64,000 nucleotides of DNA from Alkaliphilus peptidifermentans DSM 18978 (GTDB lineage: Bacteria > Bacillota > Clostridia > Peptostreptococcales > Natronincolaceae): contig NZ_FMUS01000003.1 in assembly GCF_900101495.1 (NCBI RefSeq), positions 156,088-220,087 on the forward strand, written 5' to 3'. The notes under the pieces were generated by a model. That model had not been told where the DNA came from and searched no databases. It saw only the letters and a list, made by a program, of their open reading frames with translations. Position 1 is the stretch's first letter. Every line of letters begins with the position of its first letter. Positions 44,720 through 53,165 of this stretch are shown here, one piece after another. The translations under genes were made by a program, and so were the position numbers.

Positions 44720-46132
44720 ATGATGGATAGAGGAGTGGGTGCAACCTTTGAAAAAATGTATAAACACCTTATCTATAGAGTATTATTAATAGTTTTTGGA
44801 ATTTTGTCATTACCAATTGTTTTGATAAAGTATTTCAAGGACAAAATGGAAAATCAGCAAGAAGTAATCAAAAAATCAATTGTCAGCAGACTGGAAAAAG
44901 AAGGAGTAAAAGCTAATATAACAGAAACAGCAAGAGAACAGGCTAAAAGGAAACAGGAATTTTTCAATAGAAATCTAAGCTCTGCAGAATTTGAAAAACA
45001 GGTGAATATTATAATAAATAAGCAGTTTGAAGAAAGGGTTAGTAACGAGCTTATTTTATATCAGCAAAAAGGAGAGGTATCTGCAGTAACTATTTGTAGC
45101 TCCTTTAGTAAGCTTCTGGAAAATAGATTATTTTTTATTTATTCTTTAATATTTTCCTTTCCTATGTATATTCTAATTGCACTATACAAAAATCCATATG
45201 CAAAGTATATATCAGAAAGATTATTTATGATGATATTCGTAATTTTTGGAGTAACTTGGTTGGTTTTTACCATTCTATACTTATCTCCTATGAATCCTGC
45301 TGTAAATATTCTTGGGCAAACTGCTACTCCTGAGCAGGTAGAACAATTTAATGCTGTTTATGGTCTAGACAAACCTTATATAGTTCAGCTTTTAAATACC
45401 TTCAAAAGCTTGTTTACATTCGATCTTGGGAAATCATACGTAGGAAATGAGGATGTTTTTACAGCAATAATGAGAAAGTTTCCGGTAACGCTTCAGGTTA
45501 CCTTTGCATCTCTTTTTATAGCAATTATAATTGCTATTCCAGCAGGTATTGTGTCAGCTATTAAACAATACTCATCCTTTGACTATACATTTATGTTATT
45601 TGCTCTACTGGGACTATCAATTCCGAACTTCTGGTTAGGGTTGATACTGATACTTAATTTTTCTATAAGATTACAGTGGTTGCCTGCAACATTTATGGTA
45701 GGCAATTGGAAGACTCTGATAATGCCAAGTATAGTGCTTGGAACCGGACTTGCTGCAAGCGTTGCGCGGATGACGCGGTCATCAATGCTGGAAGTTAAAA
45801 ATATGGATTATGTGTTTACTGCAAGAGCAAAGGGATTAAGCGAGTGGAAGGTTATCACTAGGCATATTTTGGCAAATGCAATGATTCCAATAATAACTGT
45901 TATAGGTCTACAATTTGGCGGTATGCTTGGAGGATCTGCTGTTACAGAGAAGGTATTTAACATTAATGGGGTAGGAAGCTTTATAGTAGACAAGCAATTT
46001 GTACCTGATATTCCAATAGTTTTAGCAGGTGTTGTGTATGTAGCTGTAATTATTAGTTTAGCTAATCTTTTAGTAGATTTAATCTATGCATTTTTAGATC
46101 CCAGGATTAAATCGAAAATGAAGTCTTATTAA
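44720..46132 (+). CDS. Dipeptide-type ABC permease (DppB family) with extra N-terminal membrane domain
   Basis: This 470-residue inner-membrane permease starts its DppB-like part only near residue 157 (RLFMMIFVIFGVTWLVFTILYLSP), with YGLDKPYIVQ and the ATPase-contact region LARMTRSS-like VARMTRSSMLEV, ARAKGLSEWKVITRHILANAM. Ordinary DppB proteins have about 310-330 residues. The added 155 residues contain two extra helices (about 18-38 and 134-155) around a charged, probably cytoplasmic segment of about 90 residues (KKSIVSRLEKEG, AREQAKRKQEFF). It is 12 bases after the selenoprotein stop, with AAAGGAGG before the ATG. Confidence 0.9.
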   Translation: MMDRGVGATFEKMYKHLIYRVLLIVFGILSLPIVLIKYFKDKMENQQEVIKKSIVSRLEKEGVKANITETAREQAKRKQEFFNRNLSSAEFEKQVNIIINKQFEERVSNELILYQQKGEVSAVTICSSFSKLLENRLFFIYSLIFSFPMYILIALYKNPYAKYISERLFMMIFVIFGVTWLVFTILYLSPMNPAVNILGQTATPEQVEQFNAVYGLDKPYIVQLLNTFKSLFTFDLGKSYVGNEDVFTAIMRKFPVTLQVTFASLFIAIIIAIPAGIVSAIKQYSSFDYTFMLFALLGLSIPNFWLGLILILNFSIRLQWLPATFMVGNWKTLIMPSIVLGTGLAASVARMTRSSMLEVKNMDYVFTARAKGLSEWKVITRHILANAMIPIITVIGLQFGGMLGGSAVTEKVFNINGVGSFIVDKQFVPDIPIVLAGVVYVAVIISLANLLVDLIYAFLDPRIKSKMKSY

Positions 46133-46146
46133 GGAGATAATGGTCT

Positions 46147-47655
46147 ATGGAAAATAAACATTACTATAAAAGAATTAATGGAAGGAAATTAAATAGATTT
46201 CAGGAGCATAGCATTGTATCCTATTCATGGGGTGTATCATTTATTTTGTCTATTGCAATGCTTATATTTAGTTATGATATTGTTACAAGGCAAATTGAAT
46301 CATTCATCGCTTCTTTAGCATTTGTGTTTTTAGGTACAGGTATTATTCAATTCCTTATTTCATTAAGGGTTAAGAATGAAATACTTAAGTTTAACGAGAT
46401 TAAGGGATCTACAAGGAAGCTAGGGTATCTGCTGCTGATTATGGGAGCTACTGGAAACATCTTCTCCATAATTGCAGGTTTTACCCTAATAAGAAAGGAC
46501 AGAACTATAGAGTATACAATTTCAATTTATTCAATAATGACAACTATTGCAATAATGGTAATATCTTCTCTGAATATATTTAAGGAGTATGTAGCTAATA
46601 ATTTTTTTATTGGGATTATTATATTGGGACTCCTATCCTTATACTACATTTTTATGATGTATATGGTGACAAAGCATATTAATGGGAAAAGGGTTGATAA
46701 AAAGCTTATACCACTGACAGTTCCCCTCTTGGGAAGTATACTAATTGGCAATTTCTTTGCTTTTGTTTTAGGGTTGATCATAATAAGCAAGTATAGGCAT
46801 AAAGATGATGAAATATCTATTGAGTGGATCAGTGTTTTAAGGAGACTGTTTAGAAATTATATGTCAGTTATTGGCATGTTTTTTGTAGTGCTGCTAATAT
46901 CACTTTCAATTTGCAGTAACATGACATTCGATTATTCACTAGCCATTGATAATAATTATTCTTCACTGCTTCAGACTCCTTCACTGGAGTATCCCTTTGG
47001 AACAGATAATTATGGAAGATGTGTTTTTACAAGAATCGTATTTGGTGCAAGAATATCTCTTGTAGTTGGTATTATAGCTACAATGGTTCCAATTGTTATT
47101 GGTGGGATATTGGGAGCACTTGCAGGATACTATGGTAAAAGAACTGATAATACTATAATGAGAATACTTGATATTTTATATGCTGTACCGGGAATCCTCC
47201 TTGCAATAGCGATAATTGCTGCTTTTGGTGCCAGTACAATGAATTTGATTTTGGCATTGAGTATTGGAGCTGTACCAATGTATGCCAGAACAGTAAGGGC
47301 TACTGTAATGAGTATAGCTAACCAGGAATTTGTTGAAGCTGCTAGAGCTTGTGGTGCAAGAAATTTCACCATAATATTCAAGCATATTATACCAAATTCG
47401 CTGGCACCTGTAATTGTAAGAGCAACACTGGGAATTGGCGGAGTGGTTCTGTCAACAAGCTCATTAAGTTATCTTGGATTAGGGGTGGAGCCACACATTC
47501 CAGAGTGGGGAAACATATTGAAAATTGGAAGTGGCTATCTTGAAACAAAACCTTACCTAGCTATTTTTCCAGGTTTGGCAATAATACTGATTGTTTTGGC
47601 CTTCAACTACTTTGGTGATGGTCTCAGAGACGCATTAGATCCGAAATTGAAATAA
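46147..47655 (+). CDS. Dipeptide-type ABC permease (DppC family) with six extra N-terminal helices
   Basis: This 502-residue permease begins its DppC-like part near residue 228 (WISVLRRLFRNYMSVIGM, then FGTDNYGRCVFTRIVFGARISL and EAARACGARNFTIIFKHIIPN, the ATPase-contact loop). Normal DppC proteins have about 300 residues. The first 225 residues carry about six additional hydrophobic helices of no recognised family. It is 14 bases after the first permease, whose N-terminus is also extended, so both membrane subunits share this unusual build. Confidence 0.9.
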   Translation: MENKHYYKRINGRKLNRFQEHSIVSYSWGVSFILSIAMLIFSYDIVTRQIESFIASLAFVFLGTGIIQFLISLRVKNEILKFNEIKGSTRKLGYLLLIMGATGNIFSIIAGFTLIRKDRTIEYTISIYSIMTTIAIMVISSLNIFKEYVANNFFIGIIILGLLSLYYIFMMYMVTKHINGKRVDKKLIPLTVPLLGSILIGNFFAFVLGLIIISKYRHKDDEISIEWISVLRRLFRNYMSVIGMFFVVLLISLSICSNMTFDYSLAIDNNYSSLLQTPSLEYPFGTDNYGRCVFTRIVFGARISLVVGIIATMVPIVIGGILGALAGYYGKRTDNTIMRILDILYAVPGILLAIAIIAAFGASTMNLILALSIGAVPMYARTVRATVMSIANQEFVEAARACGARNFTIIFKHIIPNSLAPVIVRATLGIGGVVLSTSSLSYLGLGVEPHIPEWGNILKIGSGYLETKPYLAIFPGLAIILIVLAFNYFGDGLRDALDPKLK

Positions 47656-47670
47656 GTGAGGTGTTAATAC

Positions 47671-48651
47671 TTGGAAAATACCAAAATATTGGAGATCAAT
47701 AACTTGCATGTTCAATATATTACAGAGGAAGAAACTGTAAATGCCGTAAATGGTGTAAGTTTGTCTATTTGTAAGGGAGAAAGTCTGGGACTTGTTGGTG
47801 AAACCGGAGCAGGTAAAACTACTACAGCTTTATCAATCATGCAACTGGTACCTTATCCGCCTGGAATCATTACAGATGGTGAGATAATATTTGAAGGGAA
47901 AGACTTGATATTTAATACAGAAAGAGAAAATCAGGAAATGAGGGGAAATGGTATTTCTATGATATTCCAAGACCCTATGACATCCCTTAACCCTATCATG
48001 ACAATAGGAGAACAACTACTAGAAGTAGTTCTAACCCACAAGAAGGTTACAAGAGAAGAAGGGAAGCGACAGGTTATTGAGCTTTTAAAAACAGTTGGAG
48101 TAAAAGAAGACAGATATAATGATTATCCTCATCAGTTTTCAGGAGGTATGAAGCAAAGAGTGGTAATTACTATGGCACTTCTTTGCAATCCAAAGCTACT
48201 TATTGCTGATGAACCAACAACAGCCCTTGACGTTACAATACAGGCACAGGTTTTGGATATAATCAGTGATTTACAGGTAAAATTCAACATGTCAATGATT
48301 CTCATTACCCATGATCTGGGAGTTGTTGCCGAAACTTGTGATAAAGTAGCAATTATGTATGCTGGTGAGATTATCGAAGCTGGTACAGTTGAAGATGTGT
48401 ATACAGTAGCTAAACATCCATATACCAGAGGGTTATTTGAATCAATACCTAAATTAGATGATAAAAATGAAAAATTAGTCCCCATATCTGGAAGTACACC
48501 TAATGCTGTAGACTTACCCAGTGGATGCTATTTTCATCCGCGATGCAAGTATAAGCAGGAGATATGTGAGAGAGAATCACCCACTCTTAAGGGAGAAGGC
48601 CACCAGTATAAATGTCATTTTTCATTGTTTGAGAAGGAGGAATTAGGATGA
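47671..48651 (+). CDS. Peptide-type ABC transporter ATPase (DppD family)
   Basis: This is a 326-residue nucleotide-binding subunit with Walker A GETGAGKTT, signature FSGGMKQR, Walker B LLIADEPTTALD and the C-terminal cysteine-rich oligopeptide/dipeptide motif (GCYFHPRCKYKQEICERESP) that in relatives binds an iron-sulfur cluster. The start is TTG, 9 bases after GAGGTG. It overlaps the next ATPase by ATGA, so the two are coupled and form the cytoplasmic heterodimer that drives this importer. Confidence 0.95.
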   Translation: MENTKILEINNLHVQYITEEETVNAVNGVSLSICKGESLGLVGETGAGKTTTALSIMQLVPYPPGIITDGEIIFEGKDLIFNTERENQEMRGNGISMIFQDPMTSLNPIMTIGEQLLEVVLTHKKVTREEGKRQVIELLKTVGVKEDRYNDYPHQFSGGMKQRVVITMALLCNPKLLIADEPTTALDVTIQAQVLDIISDLQVKFNMSMILITHDLGVVAETCDKVAIMYAGEIIEAGTVEDVYTVAKHPYTRGLFESIPKLDDKNEKLVPISGSTPNAVDLPSGCYFHPRCKYKQEICERESPTLKGEGHQYKCHFSLFEKEELG

Positions 48652-49631
48652 AACCTTTAGTAGAGATTAAAAACTTAAAAAAATACTTTACTGTTCCAAA
48701 TGGATACTTACACGCAGTGGATAATCTTAGTTTCTCGATCCCAGAAGGCGAAACTCTTGGAATTGTAGGGGAATCAGGCTGTGGAAAAAGTACTTTGGGA
48801 AGGGTTATCCTACGCCTTCATGAACCTACATCAGGTCAAATAGTTTATGATGGGATGGATATAACAACATTCAATGATGAAGAGATGAGGAAAATGAGAA
48901 AGCATATGCAGATTATTTTTCAAGATCCATATGCATCCTTGAACCCAAGATTCACTGTTTCTCAAATTATTGAGGAACCACTTAAACTTCATAAGATTTA
49001 CAGTAATGATAAGGAAAGAAAAAAAAGGGTTGAAGATTTAATGGAATACGTAGGCTTATCAAAACGTGCTTATAACCTGTATCCACATGAATTTGACGGT
49101 GGAAGAAGGCAACGGGTGGTAATCGCAAGAGCACTTTCTGTAAATCCAAAGTTTATAGTATGTGATGAGCCTGTAAGTGCTTTGGATGTATCAGTTCAAG
49201 CACAAATACTGAACCTCATGATTGAACTTCAGGAAAAGCTTGGACTAACCTATATCTTTATTTCTCATGATTTATCAGTAGTAAAGCATATATCAACTAA
49301 TATTGGCGTTATGTACTTGGGTCAGATGATTGAAAAAGCACCTAAAAATGAAATGTTTAAGAAGCCTTTACATCCATATACAATTGCATTGTTATCAGCA
49401 ATTCCTTCAATAAATATACGTGAAAAGAAGAAAAAGATAATCCTTAAAGGTGAAATTGGATCGCCAATCAACCCAAAAGCAGGATGCCGTTTCTCACTAA
49501 GATGCCCATTTGCAGTGGAGCAGTGCGTATCATGTGATCCTGAGTTAATTGAGGTTGAAAAGAATCATTTTGTTTCTTGTTTTAGATATAAAGAAGTTAT
49601 AGATGGGACATTGAAATATGAAACAAAATAA
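48648..49631 (+). CDS. Peptide-type ABC transporter ATPase (DppF family)
   Basis: This 327-residue second ATPase has Walker A GESGCGKST and Walker B FIVCDEPVSALD. The signature motif reads FDGGRRQR, with Asp for the usual Ser, a variant that also occurs in other clostridial OppF/DppF proteins; such pairs often have one weak ATP site. The C-terminal cysteine motif (GCRFSLRCPFAVEQC) is present. It starts within the stop codon of the DppD-like gene. Confidence 0.95.
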   Translation: MKPLVEIKNLKKYFTVPNGYLHAVDNLSFSIPEGETLGIVGESGCGKSTLGRVILRLHEPTSGQIVYDGMDITTFNDEEMRKMRKHMQIIFQDPYASLNPRFTVSQIIEEPLKLHKIYSNDKERKKRVEDLMEYVGLSKRAYNLYPHEFDGGRRQRVVIARALSVNPKFIVCDEPVSALDVSVQAQILNLMIELQEKLGLTYIFISHDLSVVKHISTNIGVMYLGQMIEKAPKNEMFKKPLHPYTIALLSAIPSINIREKKKKIILKGEIGSPINPKAGCRFSLRCPFAVEQCVSCDPELIEVEKNHFVSCFRYKEVIDGTLKYETK

Positions 49632-49711
49632 AGAGAGATATTATGGGGGGTGATTAAAAAGTAACTGATGTTCAAATTTCCACAATATAAAAAAATAAGG
49701 AGATGTAATAA

Positions 49712-51532
49712 ATGAAAAAAATATTAAGCTTATTAATAATCGCTGTTCTATTACTGGGTATTATGACTGGGTGTAATGTTCAAACTAAGGATCAAGTTAC
49801 GGGAGGAAATACATCTGAGACTTCAAACGAACCTGTTGATTTAAATTTGTTAGCTATGAGCAGTATGGAAAAGGATGCAAATATCCTAAGAGATCAGTTG
49901 TCAAAGGCTGGGTTCAATGTAAAGTTAAACATTCAGCCAGATTATAGTAGTTATGTAGGTCAGAAAGATGCTGGTAATTATGATATGGCTATTACTTCTT
50001 GGAATACAGTTACCGGGAATCCTGACTATGCCGTTAGATCTTTGTTTATCTCTAATGGAGATTATAACGACTATGGTCTTGTAAATGAAGAGATTGACAG
50101 ACTAATTAATGAAGCAGCTACACAAACATCAGATCAATATGTGGCCACTTATAAAACTTTTGAAGAGGTTTTAGTAAAAGAGAATGCATATATTATTCCT
50201 CTTTACTCAAATTATAAGAGTCAGGCAGTAAACAATACAATTCTTAAGGTAGATAGTGTAAGATTAAGTAAATCAAGGTCATTACCTTGGGAAAATGTAG
50301 ACTTCATTGATGAATCAAAGGGTAATTCTGAACCCCTCATTTTTAGTCAAACTATGCCTTCATTGACATCGTTGGATCCAATAAAAGGAAATGATGGTTC
50401 TATAAATATAATTAATACCAATATGTATGTTAGATTGGTTAACCTGACTGACAATGACGAAGTAACATCAGTAGGATCCCTTTCACACAATCATGCTATT
50501 GGAGAAGGAAACACAGAATACTATTTTATACTTAGAGATGATATAAATTTTGCAAAGGTTGACAATAAAAAAGCTGTAGATTCTGGAGAACTTGTGGCAG
50601 CTGAAGATGTTGTTTTCAGTATGGACAGAGCAAGAAATAAAGATTCAGTTCCTGATCATAGGACTTTTACACTACATTCCAGCATGGAAAAAATAGAAAT
50701 TGTAACTGATTTAAAGGAATTGGAGTCTAAAAAACAGTCAGGAAACGCATCATCAATTAAAGATGGTCTTGAAGCAGGGTTATCAACTACTATTAAAGAG
50801 CTTGTAGCTGATAAAGCCCAGGTAAGCAATAAAGATGGGAAATATCAGGTTGTTAAGATAACCACAAACAAACCCTTCCCACAGGTATTGAATTATCTAG
50901 CACACCAATCTGCTGGTATAGTTTCCAAGAAACAAATTGAGGCTGTAAACACATATAATGTGGCTACATTTGATAGAAATAAAGATGTTGCTTATGGAGA
51001 TCAAATGACCATTACAGAAGGAGCAACATATGACAACACTTTAATGACAAGCGGGCCATATATAGCTATTTACAAGAATGATTATGAGATAGCTTTTCAG
51101 AAGAATCCTGGTTATATGATAAGTACAAGCCATGAACCTAAAGTATCTAATATTGTTGTCAAGTTTATAAAAGATGCAGACAGCTCTCTATCAGCCTTTA
51201 GAAGTGGTGAAATTCACTTCTTGTACGGTATTCCTGAAGATAAATTTGAAATAGTTGAGAATGATTCTAAATTGACTCTACAAAAAAGACCAAACAACGC
51301 AGTAGTCTATGCATTTTTTAATATGAAGGGTGGAAGTGAATTTTCAGATGTTAATTTAAGAAAAGCTATTTTATATAATGTTAGTCAGGAAGAGTTTATT
51401 GCTGTATACAATAACTTGAAAATTAATGCTTACTCCACAGTAACTCCTCTTGTTGACACAGGAAATATTCACTTGAAAGATCATTCTAAGGCAAATGAAT
51501 TCCTAAATATGTACTGGGAAAGTAAAGAATAA
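49712..51532 (+). CDS. ABC substrate-binding lipoprotein with circularly permuted SBP_bac_5 fold
   Basis: This 606-residue lipoprotein (lipobox GIMTGC, Cys21) captures the substrate of the transporter. The order of family segments is rotated. Residues about 36-200 match the closing third of ordinary DppA/OppA proteins (LRDQLSKAGFNVKL, GNYDMAITSW, VNEEIDRLINEA, a PLY segment, and the terminal LPWENVDF). Only afterwards does the family opening appear (about 203 onward: LIFSQTMPSLTSLDPIKG, AAEDVVFSMDRA, TSGPYIA). The protein ends at the point (NLRKAILYNVSQEEFI, then KANEFLNMYWESKE) where a normal relative would continue into that closing third. It is the last gene of the operon and is followed by a terminator. 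A ribosome binding site (AAGGAGATG) precedes the ATG. Confidence 0.88.
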   Translation: MKKILSLLIIAVLLLGIMTGCNVQTKDQVTGGNTSETSNEPVDLNLLAMSSMEKDANILRDQLSKAGFNVKLNIQPDYSSYVGQKDAGNYDMAITSWNTVTGNPDYAVRSLFISNGDYNDYGLVNEEIDRLINEAATQTSDQYVATYKTFEEVLVKENAYIIPLYSNYKSQAVNNTILKVDSVRLSKSRSLPWENVDFIDESKGNSEPLIFSQTMPSLTSLDPIKGNDGSINIINTNMYVRLVNLTDNDEVTSVGSLSHNHAIGEGNTEYYFILRDDINFAKVDNKKAVDSGELVAAEDVVFSMDRARNKDSVPDHRTFTLHSSMEKIEIVTDLKELESKKQSGNASSIKDGLEAGLSTTIKELVADKAQVSNKDGKYQVVKITTNKPFPQVLNYLAHQSAGIVSKKQIEAVNTYNVATFDRNKDVAYGDQMTITEGATYDNTLMTSGPYIAIYKNDYEIAFQKNPGYMISTSHEPKVSNIVVKFIKDADSSLSAFRSGEIHFLYGIPEDKFEIVENDSKLTLQKRPNNAVVYAFFNMKGGSEFSDVNLRKAILYNVSQEEFIAVYNNLKINAYSTVTPLVDTGNIHLKDHSKANEFLNMYWESKE

Positions 51533-51645
51533 GCTCAACTAGTATTTTAAATGACTTTTTCTAGTGAGAAAATAATGTTAATCTCCATTTTTATCAGTAG
51601 GCCATATAGAATTATCGATAGTAATATTAAGATATAATATTATTA

Positions 51646-51683
51646 CAAAAGAGACGGTAGTAAAAAAACTGTCTCTTTTTTTC
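51646..51683 (+). terminator. Terminator of the selenoprotein/ABC operon
   Basis: AAAAGAGAC and GTCTCTTTT pair around a 16-base loop, followed by a T run. Confidence 0.75.
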
Positions 51684-51862
51684 AATGATTGTACAAATAC
51701 TATTGGAATCTATTATTATAAAATATATTTGTTCTTCACCGAATCTAAGTAAGCCATGAAATTAAATATATACAACCTATAAATCATTAGTGTATAATTA
51801 TTAATAATATTTATAGAACATATTAAAGTGACAATAAACCAAAGGATGAGAAGAGTGAATAG

Positions 51863-52801
51863 ATGGAAAATGAATTAAAAACTAAATCGATTGATGAAAA
51901 GAAAATAGGTATAATGTATGGTATTATTGCCTTCACAGCATGGGGATTCTTACCACTATACTGGAAGCTTTTGAATCTGATTCCTGCTTTAGAAATATTG
52001 GCACATCGAATTACGTGGTCTTTTGTGTTTGTGTCAATACTCCTTTTAATAAAGGGTGATTATGGAAAAATAATGAATGTGCTGGCAAATAAAAGGAATA
52101 CCATATTAATTGCTCTTGCCTCCCTGTTAATAAGTGTTAACTGGTTTACCTATATATGGGCAGTAAATTCAAACTATGTAGTTCAAGCAAGTATGGGTTA
52201 TTATATTAATCCGTTGGTGGTTTCTTTATTAGGTATGGTAGTATTAAAGGAAAAATTCAATAGAGGGCAGATGGTGGCATTAGTACTGGCAACGATTGGT
52301 GTTTTAATACTAACAGTACAATATGGGAGTATACCTTGGATAGCGTTGATATTAGCCATTACCTTTGCATTTTACGGATTAGCTAAAAAAATGCTAGTTG
52401 TTGATGCCTTAACTGGTCTTGCTTTAGAAACTCTAATGATTACACCCTTTGCTTTATTTTTTATAATCACTAGACAAATTCAGGGAATCGGAAGCCTGTT
52501 GATAATTCCTATACCAGTGCTTATACTGTTAATGCTATCGGGGGTAGCAACAGCAACACCCCTACTTTGGTTTGCTAAGGGCACACAAAAAGTTGAGTTT
52601 TCAACAATTGGATTCCTGCAATACATCGCTCCTACAATTAGTCTGTTTCTAGGTGTATTTATTTTCAAAGAGGAATTTTCTTATACACACTTCATCAGCT
52701 TCAGCTTTATATGGGCAGCCTTAATAATTTATACAATATCAATAACTAGAGTCCATAGGCCCAAAATAGAAGGACAAAAGGCAGTTGTATCATCAAAGTA
52801 A
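51863..52801 (+). CDS. rarD: RarD-type EamA transporter
   Basis: This 312-residue, ten-helix drug/metabolite transporter is of the RarD (chloramphenicol-sensitive protein) subgroup, recognised by the opening GIIAFTAWGFLPLYWKLL and ILAHRITWSFVF and by NWFTYIWAVN in the third helix region. The transported compound of RarD proteins is not firmly known. It is a single gene between the ABC operon terminator and a chemoreceptor. A purine-rich stretch (AAAGGATGAGAAGAG) lies before the ATG. Confidence 0.88.
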   Translation: MENELKTKSIDEKKIGIMYGIIAFTAWGFLPLYWKLLNLIPALEILAHRITWSFVFVSILLLIKGDYGKIMNVLANKRNTILIALASLLISVNWFTYIWAVNSNYVVQASMGYYINPLVVSLLGMVVLKEKFNRGQMVALVLATIGVLILTVQYGSIPWIALILAITFAFYGLAKKMLVVDALTGLALETLMITPFALFFIITRQIQGIGSLLIIPIPVLILLMLSGVATATPLLWFAKGTQKVEFSTIGFLQYIAPTISLFLGVFIFKEEFSYTHFISFSFIWAALIIYTISITRVHRPKIEGQKAVVSSK

Positions 52802-52845
52802 ACTTTTAACCAGATGAAAAAAATCCTTCTATATTTAATAATTAA

Positions 52846-52905
52846 TAAAATAATAAGTAGCTTAAGTGTTTTTATAAAAAATTTAGGTTGCTTATTTTTT
52901 TGCCT
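52846..52905 (+). terminator. Possible terminator after rarD
   Basis: AATAAG-TAGC and GGTT-GCTTATT can pair with a large interior loop before a run of T. The structure is weak. Confidence 0.4.
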
Positions 52906-53005
52906 ATAAACTTTTTATGTTTAAGCCTTGATATACTAGCTATTTATTACAGAGCATTATATATAATTAAAAGAAATAGTACTTTATGACTAAATTCTAC
53001 AAATA

Positions 53006-53034
53006 TTGACAAAATTAGACAGAAATGTTATAAT
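53006..53034 (+). promoter_or_regulatory. Consensus sigmaA promoter of the first twin chemoreceptor
   Basis: Perfect TTGACA, a 17-base spacer and perfect TATAAT. The transcript would have an untranslated leader of about 125 AT-rich bases. Confidence 0.88.
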
Positions 53035-53165
53035 AATAACAAAAATGAATAGTGTTATATAGTACACACGATTAGCAAATTTATTATATATATATTTATT
53101 TGAGATACTACATAACTAATTATTTTTTTTATCTTTCTATATAAAAAACTAAAGGGGTGATTCTA

